Below are positions 22,891 through 33,924 of a stretch of DNA of 64,000 nt, piece by piece (position 1 is the stretch's first letter; each line of letters opens with the position of its first letter). The position numbers and the translations under genes were made by a program. The notes beneath the pieces were generated by a model. It was not told the DNA's origin. It worked only from the letters and a program-made list of their open reading frames with translations, and ran no database searches. This DNA comes from Phascolomyces articulosus (Eukaryota > Mucoromycota > Mucoromycetes > Mucorales > Lichtheimiaceae). The stretch covers positions 248,001-312,000 of the forward strand of contig JAIXMP010000025.1 of the NCBI GenBank assembly GCA_025677815.1, in the 5' to 3' direction.

Positions 22891-24033
22891 TTAATAGTCA
22901 TCGCTTTGATCAGCAAAGAAATGGGTGTATGTAATGACTAGAAATATTAAAAACAAGTGTGAGTTGACAGATCCATCTACTTGTATATTCACCCTTCCCA
23001 CAGTAAGATCTGCTCTTTTTTACTTACTTGTGCCGTATACCAAAATGCCTCCACAAATACTCATAATCATCGCTGGGATTGTAATCTATTATTGAGTTTA
23101 TATATCCATAGTCAATAAAAACATGGTCCCAAAACACTCTATCAAAAAAAAAAACTGTCTGTCTCTGTATCTTACCACTTCAGCATGTGCAAGAACAAAT
23201 GGAAGACCTAGAAAATAAAACATTGTGTATTTCTCTCAGTAAAAAAAAGTTGCTTCTGAGATGACACAGAATAGTGATAGAAAAAAAAAAGCTTTTGATT
23301 TTGCCCACCATCCATCCTTTCCCACAAAAATAAAAAAACTTACAGAATCCAGTTACTATAAACATTCCAGTAATAAAATGGCCGGCATCAACAACGCCAC
23401 TATTATATTCGGACATAAGATCATCTTGGCCGGCACATCGACTGCATAACGCGTTTGGTAATGGTGCTAATACATAGGTAGCCACTAAATCCATAGAAAA
23501 AAAAACCACAAAACCATCAATATATACCATTCCACATACATCTCTTCTTGATTACTTTACCAACTAATAAAGGCCACCAATTGCTAAATTAAAATATATC
23601 AAGCAAGTTAGTTTCCCAAAAACATTTTCATTTGGTTTATTTATCTTTTTTTTTTTTTCAATAGACATATATCCCACTTACTAGTAAAGAGCACAAGATA
23701 ATATTACAAGTAAAAAGCCGATAGCTAAAACAAAAGCCAGGGCAATGATCCTTTAAAAATAATTAACCAATATCAATGTGAGAACCTCCTTTTTTTTTCT
23801 TAATTATATCGAGCCAATTTTATTTATTTTTTTATCAATTCTATAAAAATTGAGGACGATTATTGACTTGACAACCTACGCTATTAAAAAGTAATAGAAA
23901 AAAAATAAATGGGTTAGTTCACTTCATCTTGTATTTGTTATTCGATAAAAAACTAAATTAAAAACATTAAGAATATCCCAATTCAATTAATAATAATAAT
24001 AATAAAAGTATATTTACTTCTTAAACCGGCCAT
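22891..24033 (-). CDS. VPS55: Vacuolar protein sorting protein Vps55 (LEPROT/OB-RGRP family)
   Basis: Read on the minus strand: 24033-24018, 23880 (one base), 23750-23682, 23583-23561, 23484-23344, 23207-23176, 23085-23028, 22976-22891; 426 nt, 141 aa, against 140 for yeast Vps55. The protein starts MAGLRTIIALAFVLAIGFLL, has YYNWWPLL, then the family core YVLAPLPNALCSRC, MSEYNSGVVDAGHFITGMF, and four membrane helices in all, ending FFADQSDDY. With Vps68 it acts in late endosome to vacuole traffic. The first exon ends one base into a codon and the third starts with its last base. The only way found to keep the frame is a one-base exon C, bounded by TTTTTAATAG and GTAGGT, giving ACG (Thr). Confidence 0.87.
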
Positions 24034-24227
24034 TGCTCCGTTCTTATATAAAAGTTGTGTGTATTTGAAAGTTTTTGGGTGCGGGAAGCAAGCGAAGCAA
24101 AAAAAAAAAAGCTTTCTTAGACGCAAAAGCTAGCTAGGAAGCGGCATTTTTTAAAGTTGCTTGGCTATTTGGAAGAAAACTCCGTAGTGGTTTGAAGCCT
24201 TTCTCTTTCTTCAGTTCATACAACGGA
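24034..24227. promoter_or_regulatory. Bidirectional promoter VPS55 / TOM70
   Basis: 194 bp between divergent start codons. A TATATAA-like element (24045-24050) is close to the VPS55 start, and an A-rich run at 24099-24110. Inferred from arrangement only. Confidence 0.45.
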
Positions 24228-26804
24228 ATGTCGACTACCAGTGATCGTGTAAAACGTTTCATTGAAACAAAGGGCTGGAAGTTTTATTGTGCAGTTGTTG
24301 CTAGTATTGCTGTAACAGGAGCAAGTCTGTATTATCTTGTGTCGTCGTCGTCTCCTTCAAAAACACTCCCAGGAGACAATACGTCGTCCAAGGAACAACA
24401 GAGGCGTGATGGAAGTACAGCTAGAGACAGTAATAGTAAGTTGGAAAACCCAAACAACACTAAAAAACGAGACCCCATTTATTATAGTTATTCATTTCAT
24501 AATGGAAAAAGTATTAGATAATTATGAAGGCATGTCTGTTGAAACCATTACAAAACTTTCAACCAAAGTAAGGATTTTTTTTCAAAGCGAAAAAAAAAAA
24601 TATGAGAGCGGTGACGGAAAAATATTCAATTATTGCGATACTTAATGCATGAAAAATAAATATATCCCATAAAAAAATTGATATAGCAACGAGCTGAAGT
24701 AGCACATACATTAAAGGCAAAGGGCAATAGATTATTTGGAGAAAAGAATTGGGCAGAGGCAGCTCGTGTATATACCAAAGCCATAGAATTCAAAGCGGAT
24801 CCCGTATATTACTCAAATCGGGCAGCTTGTTATGCAAATTTAGGTGATAATGATCGAGTCTTTGATGATTGTAATAATGCATTACAACTGAACCCAGTCT
24901 ATATCAAAGCTTTAAATCGACGCGCCCATTCTTTGGAATTGCGTGGGGATAAAGAGGAGGCTCTTTATGGTATACTATTCTTACACATCCACACATCATA
25001 TTATAAGGATGTATACTGATAAATTTATGTTATAAACAATCATAATCCGTGTAGATTATACCTGTGTTTGTATATTAGACAATTTTAAAAATGAAGTAGC
25101 GGCACGATCTGTAGAGAGACTTAGGAAGAAAGTTACTGAAAAGAAGGCTGCAGAAATAATGAAGGTATACACTAAAGTCGCAGTTTGGTTACTGTTATAG
25201 TTGCTATGGAACTAATTATACTATGTACAAAATAGACAAAAAAACGTCGATTGCCCTCATCCAGTTTTGTTAGCGCATATTTTGACTCTTATAGACCAGG
25301 TTTTTTTCTTTCTCTTTTTTCTTTCTTGTCGTCATTACGGAAGCGCTCATATGATGCTCATTACGGTATTGGATTCCTCTTATAGATCGCTCAAGAGCTG
25401 AGCCTATTAAATCATCTGAAAACAAAGGTGATGAGTATTTTTTTAATGCATACAATGCAGTCAAATCAAAGAATTATGAAGAAGCATCTGAATTTTGTGA
25501 TAAAGCTATCCAAGAGGGTTGTTCGCCCGTATATCGAGCCCACGCACTCAATATTCAAGGGACACTTTTGTTTCTCAAGGGTAACGCAAGAGATGCACTT
25601 GAATGCTTTAATAAATCCATCCAGCTTGACCCTAAATATATTCAAAGTTATATCAAACGGTCAAGTATATGTATTGAACAAGGTAATGATATATAATACA
25701 TAATACAGTCATAAGTATATGTTCTTTATGGAAAATGAATCATTAAAAATGATAATTATGTCTGAGCAGGGAATTTGGTGGCTGCTTTAAAACAATTTGA
25801 TGAAGCTCTAGCAATCAATCCAACGGATCCAGATATATTTTATCATCGGTAAACTATATATAAATTATTTTGTTGCCACTGTAATGCATTTTTTTCTAAG
25901 CATTGAATAATTATTTATTATAATTATTTCCCAATAGCGGCCAAGGTAAAAATGGTTTGTTCATTACGATGAATAAGAGTGGGTTTTTTTCTCTAACATT
26001 TGATACGATTTTATACATATAGTTAATTATATAAGTGGAAATTTTCAAAATGCCGCAAAAGATTATAGTGAGAGTATCAAACTGGATGATTCTTTTATAT
26101 ATGCGCATATTCAACTGGGTGTGACCAAATATAAGCTGGGTCAAATTGATTCATCCGTGACAACATTTGAAGAAACACTCAAGAAATTTCCACAATCATC
26201 TGAAGTGCATAATTACTTTGGTGAACTCCTAGTAGAACAACAGAGTTTACCACAAGCATTAGAAATGTTTACAAAAGCAATTGCGTTAGATCAAAATAGT
26301 CCATTACCCTATATTAACAAGGCCACGTTGACATATCAAGTCATGGGTGATCCAAATGAAGCCATTCGATTATGTAAAATGGCTTTGAAAGGTATGATAT
26401 GTTTTCATTCATCAAAAAGATCCTGTTATATGTATTATGATACTGATGGCCATGAATATATTATTATTATTATTAGTGGATCCAGCTTGTGATGCAGCAG
26501 TAGCATCTTTAGCACAAATTTTGTTAGAACAAGGGAAATTAGAAGAGGCATTAAAGTATTATGAAACCGCGATTGATTTAGCGCGTACAGAGGCTGAAGT
26601 TGAACATGCATTATCATTCGTAGAAGCGACAAAAGCACAAATACGGTAAAAATATATCATTTTCATATTCATTTAAAATAACACTGATAACGACAATCGC
26701 AAATATATCTAAAACTGACATGATCATTTAAAACTTGTATTAGATTCGCCAAAGATTACCCACAGCAAGCAGCAGAAAGTTTAGCAAAATTACATCGAAA
26801 ATAG
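24228..26804 (+). CDS. TOM70: Mitochondrial import receptor Tom70
   Basis: Eleven exons: 24228-24435, 24530-24567, 24687-24969, 25055-25164, 25236-25299, 25386-25682, 25770-25848, 25938-25945, 26023-26391, 26477-26645, 26744-26804; 561 aa. An N-terminal membrane anchor ([20 protein letters not shown]) follows a short intermembrane tail. An acidic/Ser linker leads to TPR repeats: three at the N-terminal side ([20 protein letters not shown], the clamp that binds Hsp70/Hsp90 tails) and about seven or eight more after the [15 protein letters not shown] segment characteristic of Tom70. It is an outer-membrane receptor for carrier-type preproteins. The ATG at 24228 is chosen because upstream in-frame sequence has none. 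Exon 8 is only 8 nt. Confidence 0.92.
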
Positions 26805-27016
26805 TAAAATGAAAAATAAAATAAAAAGTTGGTTACACGAAATCATGATTTTTATTATGCACTTTTTTTTGTTTAAAAAGTCACGAAGGCTTGAGTGAAT
26901 ATATGAATCAAAAAAAAAAAAAAAAGACGCGACTATTTTTAGGGAGCGCGAAAAAAAAAAGATATTTTTTTTCTCTTCTCTCTTTTTTCTTTTCAACCAC
27001 ATACACATACACAATA

Positions 27017-28206
27017 ATGTCTGAAGAAGTTATTAACAAGGAGCTCTCAGCCCTTCAAGAAGACACCCTTAAAGTTGGCAAGGAAGTTGAACAGTACACT
27101 CGCAAATTGATGATTCCCATCTGGAATAAGCGACGTGATGTTATTAAAAAGATCCCCAACTTTTGGACTCAAGCTGTAAGTAGTGGTCACTTTAAGATCA
27201 TAAATCTTGTTTCTATGATTCAAGTCTTTTTGTTTAACACAATGGTATGAATATTGATAGATGGGTAACAGTCCTTTGTTTGCTATTGACCCTTCTGAAA
27301 ATGACATTGAAGCTTTGGAAAACTTGACTGATTTCCACGTCGAATTCGATGAAGCACGTCCCGAATACCGTAAGGTTATTGCTGTAAGTAGTCTCTTTTA
27401 TTTTTGAGTGAAAGGGCTGTAGATTACATATTACTATGATATATATGATGTTGACTTAATAAATTTATATTTGGGCGTGATCATATATAGACCTTTAAGA
27501 AGAATGATATATTCAAGAATGAAACTCTCACAAAGGTAAGAAGGAATTGGGTTTTTAATTGATAAACTGGGTCAAGAAATGATACCAAACTAAATTTTTA
27601 TATATAATCTATTAGGAATTTATCAACAATGATGAAGGAGATGATGAAATCATCAGCAAGGCAACTATTGAATATCACTCTGGTAAAGGACCAAGCAAGA
27701 AGAGAAAGGCTGATGATGATGACGAAGAAGGTGAATTGTCGTTTTTGGAATGGTTCGCCAGTGATGAAAATGGCCTTGGTTCTATTTTGAGGTAATTTAT
27801 AATGATATGAATGTACTATTTCATCATTTACAATAATCAAGGTGTTAACTTTGAAATGAAAAAAAAAAAAAATAGTGACGAGATTTTCCCTGGTGCTCTT
27901 GAGTAAGTGTTACCTTTTTCGTTCTGTTGTATTTGTTTTTGTGAAACCATAGAAATGCAGCGTTTTTTTTTTAACAAACTAACTTTATGATGACACAATG
28001 ATAGATATTTCCAAGGTGATGATGATGAGGATGATGATGATGCTGAAGAAATTGAATTGGGTTCTGAGGATGAAGATGAAGAAGGTAAATGATCAATCAA
28101 CGTATCTCTGTGTATCTCTTTCTCTCTCTTTGTTTCTGACTTGTATACTAACATGTTTTTATTGAGATTAGATGATGAACCAGCCAAAAAGAAGTCCAAG
28201 AAATAG
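27017..28206 (+). CDS. SET/TAF-I-like NAP-family histone chaperone
   Basis: Seven exons: 27017-27175, 27261-27383, 27491-27535, 27616-27791, 27876-27902, 28005-28084, 28172-28206; 214 aa. An N-terminal dimerisation helix (ELSALQEDTLKVGKEVEQYT) leads to KLMIPIWNKRRDVIKKIPNFW, typical of SET/TAF-I, then the earmuff domain with FKKNDIFKNETLTK, the SFLEWF motif and an acidic tail (EDDDDAEEIELGSEDEDEE) before a basic end PAKKKSKK. SET proteins bind H3-H4 and H2A-H2B, act in nuclear chromatin assembly, and in animals inhibit PP2A. It starts 212 bp after the TOM70 stop on the same strand, with its promoter in between. Confidence 0.9.
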
Positions 28207-28609
28207 ATAATAAGTTATGATTATCGCTTTTCTATATATATATATATATTTCAATCATTAGTAGTTAGTAGTTAGTTCAAAGCACACATACGTTGTATAA
28301 AGTAAATAATATATATGATATTCCTACGATATAATAAAAAAAAGCATTATACTAAAAACTTATTTAAATGGAATCCTAACTTTCTTTCTCTCAAATATCC
28401 TCTTCCTTTCCCATCAACAAATAATAAATATCATTATATGCAAGTATATTCCTCATGTTTTTTCTCTCGTTTGATGTAATTTTTTTCTTTCTTGTTTTTT
28501 ATTTCAAAAAGACACAAGACGAGGCAAATGTAATATAAGAAATGAAAAAAAGAAAAACCAAGTTTTTTTGTGTATAAAGATCCCAAAAAAAGAAGAGCGT
28601 AAGATTTTT
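28207..28609. other. Convergent 3' flank between SET and RPL18
   Basis: AT-rich, with an AT dinucleotide run at 28235-28250 and T-rich stretches. No gene recognised. Confidence 0.6.
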
Positions 28610-29719
28610 TTAGACCTTGAAACCACGGCTTTGACGCTTGCCACGAGCACGTTCGAACTTGCGACCCTTGGAGCGAACATAGGGCTTCTTGTTCTTGTGG
28701 GGACCCATACCAAAGTGCTTCACAGCTTCACGGCTGTTCTTAGCACCACGGACCAAGACAGTGTTGGAACCAGTAGGGGCACGGAGAGCCAATTGATCCA
28801 AAGTCAAGACTTCACCACCAGCCTTCAAGATACGGGCCTTGGCGGTCTTGGTGACACGGAGAGCAGCAACGGAAAGCTTGGGAACTTCCAAAAGACGCGA
28901 GTCATCAGTGACGGTACCGACAACAACAACGGTCTTGCCTTCCTTGGCGCTCTTGACCAAACGCGAAACAGTGACGGCGGGACGGTTGATACGCGACATA
29001 AAGAGACGCTTCAAGACAACCTTGTTGAAGTTGGCATCAGTACGACGAGCCAAGAAACGGTACAACTATCATTATTTTACATATATATAAATATATACAT
29101 ATTTCAATTAATATTTTTATCATTTTTTTCGACTTTTCATATAGATATGTGTAAGATTATCCTTTTTCTCCATCATTAGAAAATAGATCCCCCCTCCCTC
29201 ATTTCTCCTTTTTTTCAATTAATATCTAACCTTGACCAACAAAAGTTGGTAGACGTTGTCCGACTTGGGTGCCGTCCGATTGGTGTTCTTGACGTGGTGA
29301 TGCTTGAGATCAATACCCTACATTCCCATTTAATTTTTCGAATAATTAATATTACCATATTATATTCCATTAAAACAAAAACTATAACAACAATGTAAAT
29401 TTAATGAACACCGGGCAATAAATGGTAATGATGAAAAAAAATAACGACGATGATGTTGAGCGTTGTTCACTGCTGTCTTTTACTGTTCTATTTTTTTTTT
29501 TGAACATTCAAAAAAAATGCTGAATAAATTAGACTTTTTTTTTTCTTCAAAGGGTCGATAAAATTTGGATGAATCCATCCATCCATCCCCATCCATCCAT
29601 TCGTATATCGTCGTTATGTTTTTTATCGTTTTCGATATGTTGTATCGTGTTGATATTTGTCGATCATCACCAAATATTCCCCAGCTATCATGATGTTACA
29701 TTATGTATATACATACCAT
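28610..29719 (-). CDS. RPL18: 60S ribosomal protein eL18
   Basis: Exons on the minus strand: 29719-29717 (ATG only), 29317-29231, 29065-28610; 181 aa. [20 protein letters not shown] and [20 protein letters not shown] match eL18 throughout, as does the end [20 protein letters not shown]. No in-frame ATG exists in exon 2, so the start must be spliced on. ATG followed by the strong donor GTATGT at 29716 gives a 399-nt intron and is the best candidate. A shorter option (ATG 29358, 38-nt intron) is less likely. Codons are more GC-biased than in neighbours, as expected for a highly expressed gene. The transcript start region has a pyrimidine run (CTTCCTTTCTGCC). Confidence 0.93.
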
Positions 29720-31194
29720 TTTTTGGAGGCAGAAAGGAAGGTCCAAACGTTGGCAGGGACTTTTTCTTTTTTGGTTGCGTTGGCCTGACTTTGGTCTGAC
29801 TTCAAATATTAAATGCCTTTTGGCTTTACCCTACCCATTATTTTTTTGTTGTCCATTGCAATTTTACTTAATATTTTTCATATTTGAAGAGTAAATATTA
29901 TAATCAAAGTGTTTAAATAAGTGCTTTTATTGATATTTACAACTTTATATGGTGTTTTTTATTATAATTTTTTCTTGATATCATTTTATAACATCTTTAT
30001 TTATTGCACTTTTGGTTATCAATGGATGGTGAATGTAAGGGCTCCTTGATCTGATTTTTTTTTTATCGATATGAAAAAAAAAGATGGTTGCGTTATCCCA
30101 TTTTACTTTTATTGTTCCTATAGTTTAAAGCGGTATACAACTTAATTATGCAAAGGTGTCAGATGAAGAAGAAAGGGAAAATAAACCGTGAATATATAGT
30201 AATAATGAACTTTTATATATATTTTCATTTTATTAGATGAATTGAATGTTTCTATAGTTATTTACTTGTCAATTTTAATTCTTGATCCATTCACAGTGCA
30301 ATTTTACCCTCTTTAACGTTCATCTCCCATATATCATCATCATTAGTGTATGTTTTCCTACTACTCGGAGTTGGTTTTGCTTTGACAACAACACGCATCA
30401 TAAACAATAGCAATTCTACTCTGAACTGTATAATAAGTTGTTATCCACTGCTATTATTATCATACAGTCAAAGTTTCAAAGCTAGAAATATGGTTGGTAG
30501 TCAGCATTTAATAAGTTTCCAACATGATCGTTATAATAACTTGAGTGAAAGATAGATTCCATACATGTTACAAAAGGAATCGGAGCATGTAATAGCAGAA
30601 ACCATGATAGAGTTTCCATCGTATCAATTGATATACTGCTAGTGGATGATGGATGATTTTATAAGCAAGTATTGAAAAGATCGACTTGATCTGGTTCTAC
30701 TAAAAAAAACATGTTCCTAAATTTGTATATTCACACGCTGTAAAATAACCATTTAGTTATATCAACTGTTTCTCCATGGTTACTCATTTTATAATACTAA
30801 CCTGCGGATAGCAACAAGGGGCTAAAAAAAAAGTTAAAACAACATACGAGGTTGTCAGGGATGGATGCTGTTATTATTAGCAATTAAGTGGGTCGTATCA
30901 TTATCTATTTTTTTAGCGCATCGTTTATCATGTTTTATAGTATATTCAAGTATAGAAATAAGCTATGGTACGAAAAAGTAAAAAATCAAATGTCATACCA
31001 ATCTATGAAACAATAGAGATTTATAAAAATAGTAAAAGTGTAAATGATTATAACAACGACGAGTCACTGGTAAGCGGAATGATGCATGAAAAAAGGAGGT
31101 TTAGTAAGTGTAACTTTTCTTTCGTCTTTTTTTTTTTTTTATTCTTTCAACTCTTTATCTTGAAAACCATACAACAACAACAAAAATATATACC
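29720..31194. other. Intergenic region between divergent RPL18 and MOB4
   Basis: About 1.5 kb, very AT-rich, with several short open frames of no recognisable content (for example 30346-30555 and 30965-31198). Likely promoters of both genes. No RNA gene seen. Confidence 0.55.
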
Positions 31195-32393
31195 ATGAGT
31201 AGTAGTGACACAATACAGACAAATACTCATAATAGTTTACGAAGACTTTATCCTGGGACGCGTCTTGAGGTACATTGTCTTTTTTTTTATCCATCTTCTG
31301 ACTTGTTTTGTTTCATGGAAATACTAATTCATTATTCTACCCTAGTCCTCATTTACATGGCCAGTTGAAAATCTAGATGACCTTGATTCTTCATTTGGTG
31401 TTCATGAATATATTCAACAAACAATACGAATGGATAAAAGTAATGTTCAACATATAGTGGATCTTCCTGAAAGTGTTGACAGACAAGTTTGGCAGTTTGA
31501 ACATTTAAGGTAAAAAAAATAAGCTCTTTTTTCCCTACCCAATGTCTATTTTCATAGAGTGAATCCATTCCGGCAAAAGAGAAAAAAGAAAATGGAATTA
31601 AAAAAGAATATTATTAGACAAGTATGTTTAGAACTGTCACTTTTAGTGGTTGCTTTGGAACCTGAATGCACTATGGAAAATTGCCCTGAAATGAAAGCAG
31701 ATGGTTGGTTATATCTTTGTGCCGCCCATCCATCCACGCAATCGGTAACATAAAACTCATATATGCTAAAGCATTTGCGGTAAAAAAACTAATTATAGGA
31801 TCAATCCCATTTTAGTGTCCAGCTATTGATTATATTATACATACGCTTGATGGGGCTGCCATGTTATTAAATAATTCAAAATATTTTCCAAGCAGGTAAG
31901 AAAAAAAATAATAGATATCCAACTGATTTCAATATTTCTCCCAATTATGATTTACTGAAGACTCCCCTACTTTTTTTTTCTAGGATATCAATTCCTGAAC
32001 CATCATTGAAACATTTTCAATCTATTGCTCGACGTCTTTATCGGGTTTTTGCTCATGCATACTTTCATCATCGTGAAATATACCAATCATTTGAGGTACT
32101 GAAAAAAAGAAAGATAAAAGAAGGAGAGTAAGGTTGAAAAGAATTATCAAAATCTTATAAACACTCTTTCATACAATTCTATATAGAATGAAACGTATTT
32201 GTATGCTCGATTTCTTTTACTTTCACAAACTTATAATTTGATTCCACCAAGCCTTGTCACTATCCCCGATGAAAGGAGTAATGGAAATGATATGGGTGAT
32301 CGGGATGAATACAGGCGTAATCCACCTAAACAACAGCAAGAAAATAATAATGATACCGATACCGAAACTGTAGTTTCAGCAAATGGAGATTAA
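31195..32393 (+). CDS. MOB4: MOB kinase activator-like 4 (phocein), STRIPAK subunit
   Basis: Six exons: 31195-31269, 31346-31509, 31618-31744, 31816-31895, 31984-32095, 32187-32393; 254 aa. The sequence follows MOB4/phocein closely: LRRLYPGTRL, VHEYIQQTIRMDKSNV, WQFEHLRQVCLELSLL, LYLCAAHPSTQSCPAIDYI, HTLDGAAMLLNNSKYFPSR, RRLYRVFAHAYFHHREIY. The Cys and His residues of the MOB zinc site are present (Cys in PECTMENC, His pair in AYFHHR). In fungi and animals this protein belongs to the STRIPAK phosphatase/kinase complex, which controls fusion and cell polarity. The tail after NLIPPSL is hydrophilic and species-specific. Tail to tail with SPC25, 79 bp between stops. Confidence 0.92.
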
Positions 32394-32472
32394 TTCATTT
32401 AAATATATATATATATATATAACATAAACCACCATAGTCACCGTTAAACTATCTTGTCTATTTCAATCGTAT

Positions 32473-33715
32473 TTATCCACTACCATCCCCTTTACTGCTA
32501 TTATTACTATTATTACTATTATTACTATTACTATTACTATTAACTACATATTCACAAAATGCATTACGCATACGTTTGATAAATAAATATGGATCATTTT
32601 CTTGTCGTAATTTGTTGACCATCTCATCAAGATTGTCGATCAATGGATTACATTCTGATACTATAATATCCCACCCCAATCCATTATTTGCATTAGCTTT
32701 TTTTTAAAAAGAAAAAAACGAATTTCCTCTTTTCATATCAATTACAAATACTCTACGCTACCTGAATAGGTACCATCAGCAGATACTCGAAGCACAAACG
32801 AGAATATTTGATCTGGATGATTCTCATTTATACATTTAAATTCAAATTTGTTTTTAAAATCTATCAAACAGTCATTTTTGTGTGAGTACATATTTGTATA
32901 TTGGATAAAAATTAATTCAAACATTTACCTCCTAATCCAGTAATTTTGAGTTGTAAAGCTTCTCTATTTGCTAAAAGTTCAGCTTTATCAAGCTGTTTTC
33001 TTGCTTTTGATGTTTGTGCTTCTTTATCTATATGTATATATGGTGCTTGTTTGAGTATATATATCATACTATTATATACGTATGTATCTTTTTTTTCGTA
33101 CCTGCTTTTCTTCGTTCAATAGTAGCTTTTAAACGATCCCGTGCTTGTTGTATATTTTTTAATTTCGTTAACTTGGCTTCATATTGTGAACGATATCCTT
33201 CAAGTTCCTCTGCAAGCTGTTTCGTTCGTTCTTGAGTATCTGGTAATTCTTTTTTTTTTTTTTTTGTAAAAGCTACTTTTAGTTTTGTTTGTTCATTGTC
33301 TCGCGTTTTAATTTTCCAATTTAGCGTGTCAATCGATAAAGTCAATAGTTACTCTGTTGATGTTGTTGGACATAGTTTTCATATTTTATAATCTCTTCAC
33401 GTAATGCACGTTGGTTATCTAATATAAAGCAAAAAGAGAACGCTCTGTTATTATTATTTTTTTTCAACCTGATTTCTCTACTTTCGTTTATACATATTGT
33501 TCACAAAACCAGTCAATGCACGACGATCGGTTGGTAGAGTGTGATAATGTACCTGTACTTTGTCTTATACTAGCTTCCACGTCGCGTTGAACAGCTGCTT
33601 TCTTCTCATGAACAAGAGTACTGTGCTGCTGTACAATGGATTGAATCCTTGCAAATCTTGATTCATATTCATTTTCTTGTGATTCAAATTTGGGTATTTC
33701 TGAAGGATCGTTCAT
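32473..33715 (-). CDS. SPC25: Kinetochore protein Spc25 (Ndc80 complex)
   Basis: Six exons on the minus strand: 33715-33553, 33418-33353, 33299-33102, 33027-32929, 32860-32762, 32696-32473; 282 aa. The first two thirds are coiled coil (QERTKQLAEELEGYRSQYEA and flanks). The C-terminal globular Spc25 domain is clear: KFEFKCINENHPDQIFSFVL, DGTYSG, CNPLIDNLDEMVNKLRQEND, LFIKRMRNAF. It pairs with Spc24 and docks the Ndc80 complex on Mis12 and CENP-T/Cnn1 at kinetochores. The last 20 residues are a Ser/Asn run encoded by a TTA/ATT trinucleotide repeat, an unusual low-complexity end. The intron at 33300-33352 is only 53 nt. Confidence 0.88.
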
Positions 33716-33924
33716 AGTTTTGTTGCTTTAAAGTGTTTTCAAAAAAAAAAATAGAAATAGGAAATAAATTATCCATTATCACAGCGGTAAAAAAAAAATT
33801 AAATTAAATAAACATCATATGGCAACTTAAACTTATTCTTCATCTTATATTATGGCTGTTCTTATTAATAGTATTATAAATAGATATAAATAAATGCTAG
33901 TATTTTAATAAAAAAAATCTAAAA

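Noticed and set aside
28568..29179. 203-codon open frame antisense to RPL18
   Set aside because: It mirrors the GC-biased codons of RPL18 and has no own splice or family support.
29318..29358. 38-nt first intron for RPL18 with ATG at 29358
   Set aside because: Too short and without a branch site; the ATG/GTATGT at 29719-29711 is the better start.
29420..29530. Possible C/D-box snoRNA (ATGATGA and CTGA boxes) in RPL18 intron 1
   Set aside because: The boxes are on the strand opposite to the host gene and no terminal stem or guide region could be shown.
30965..31198. 77-codon open frame just upstream of MOB4
   Set aside because: It overlaps the MOB4 start and has no conserved content; MOB4 homology starts at 31195.
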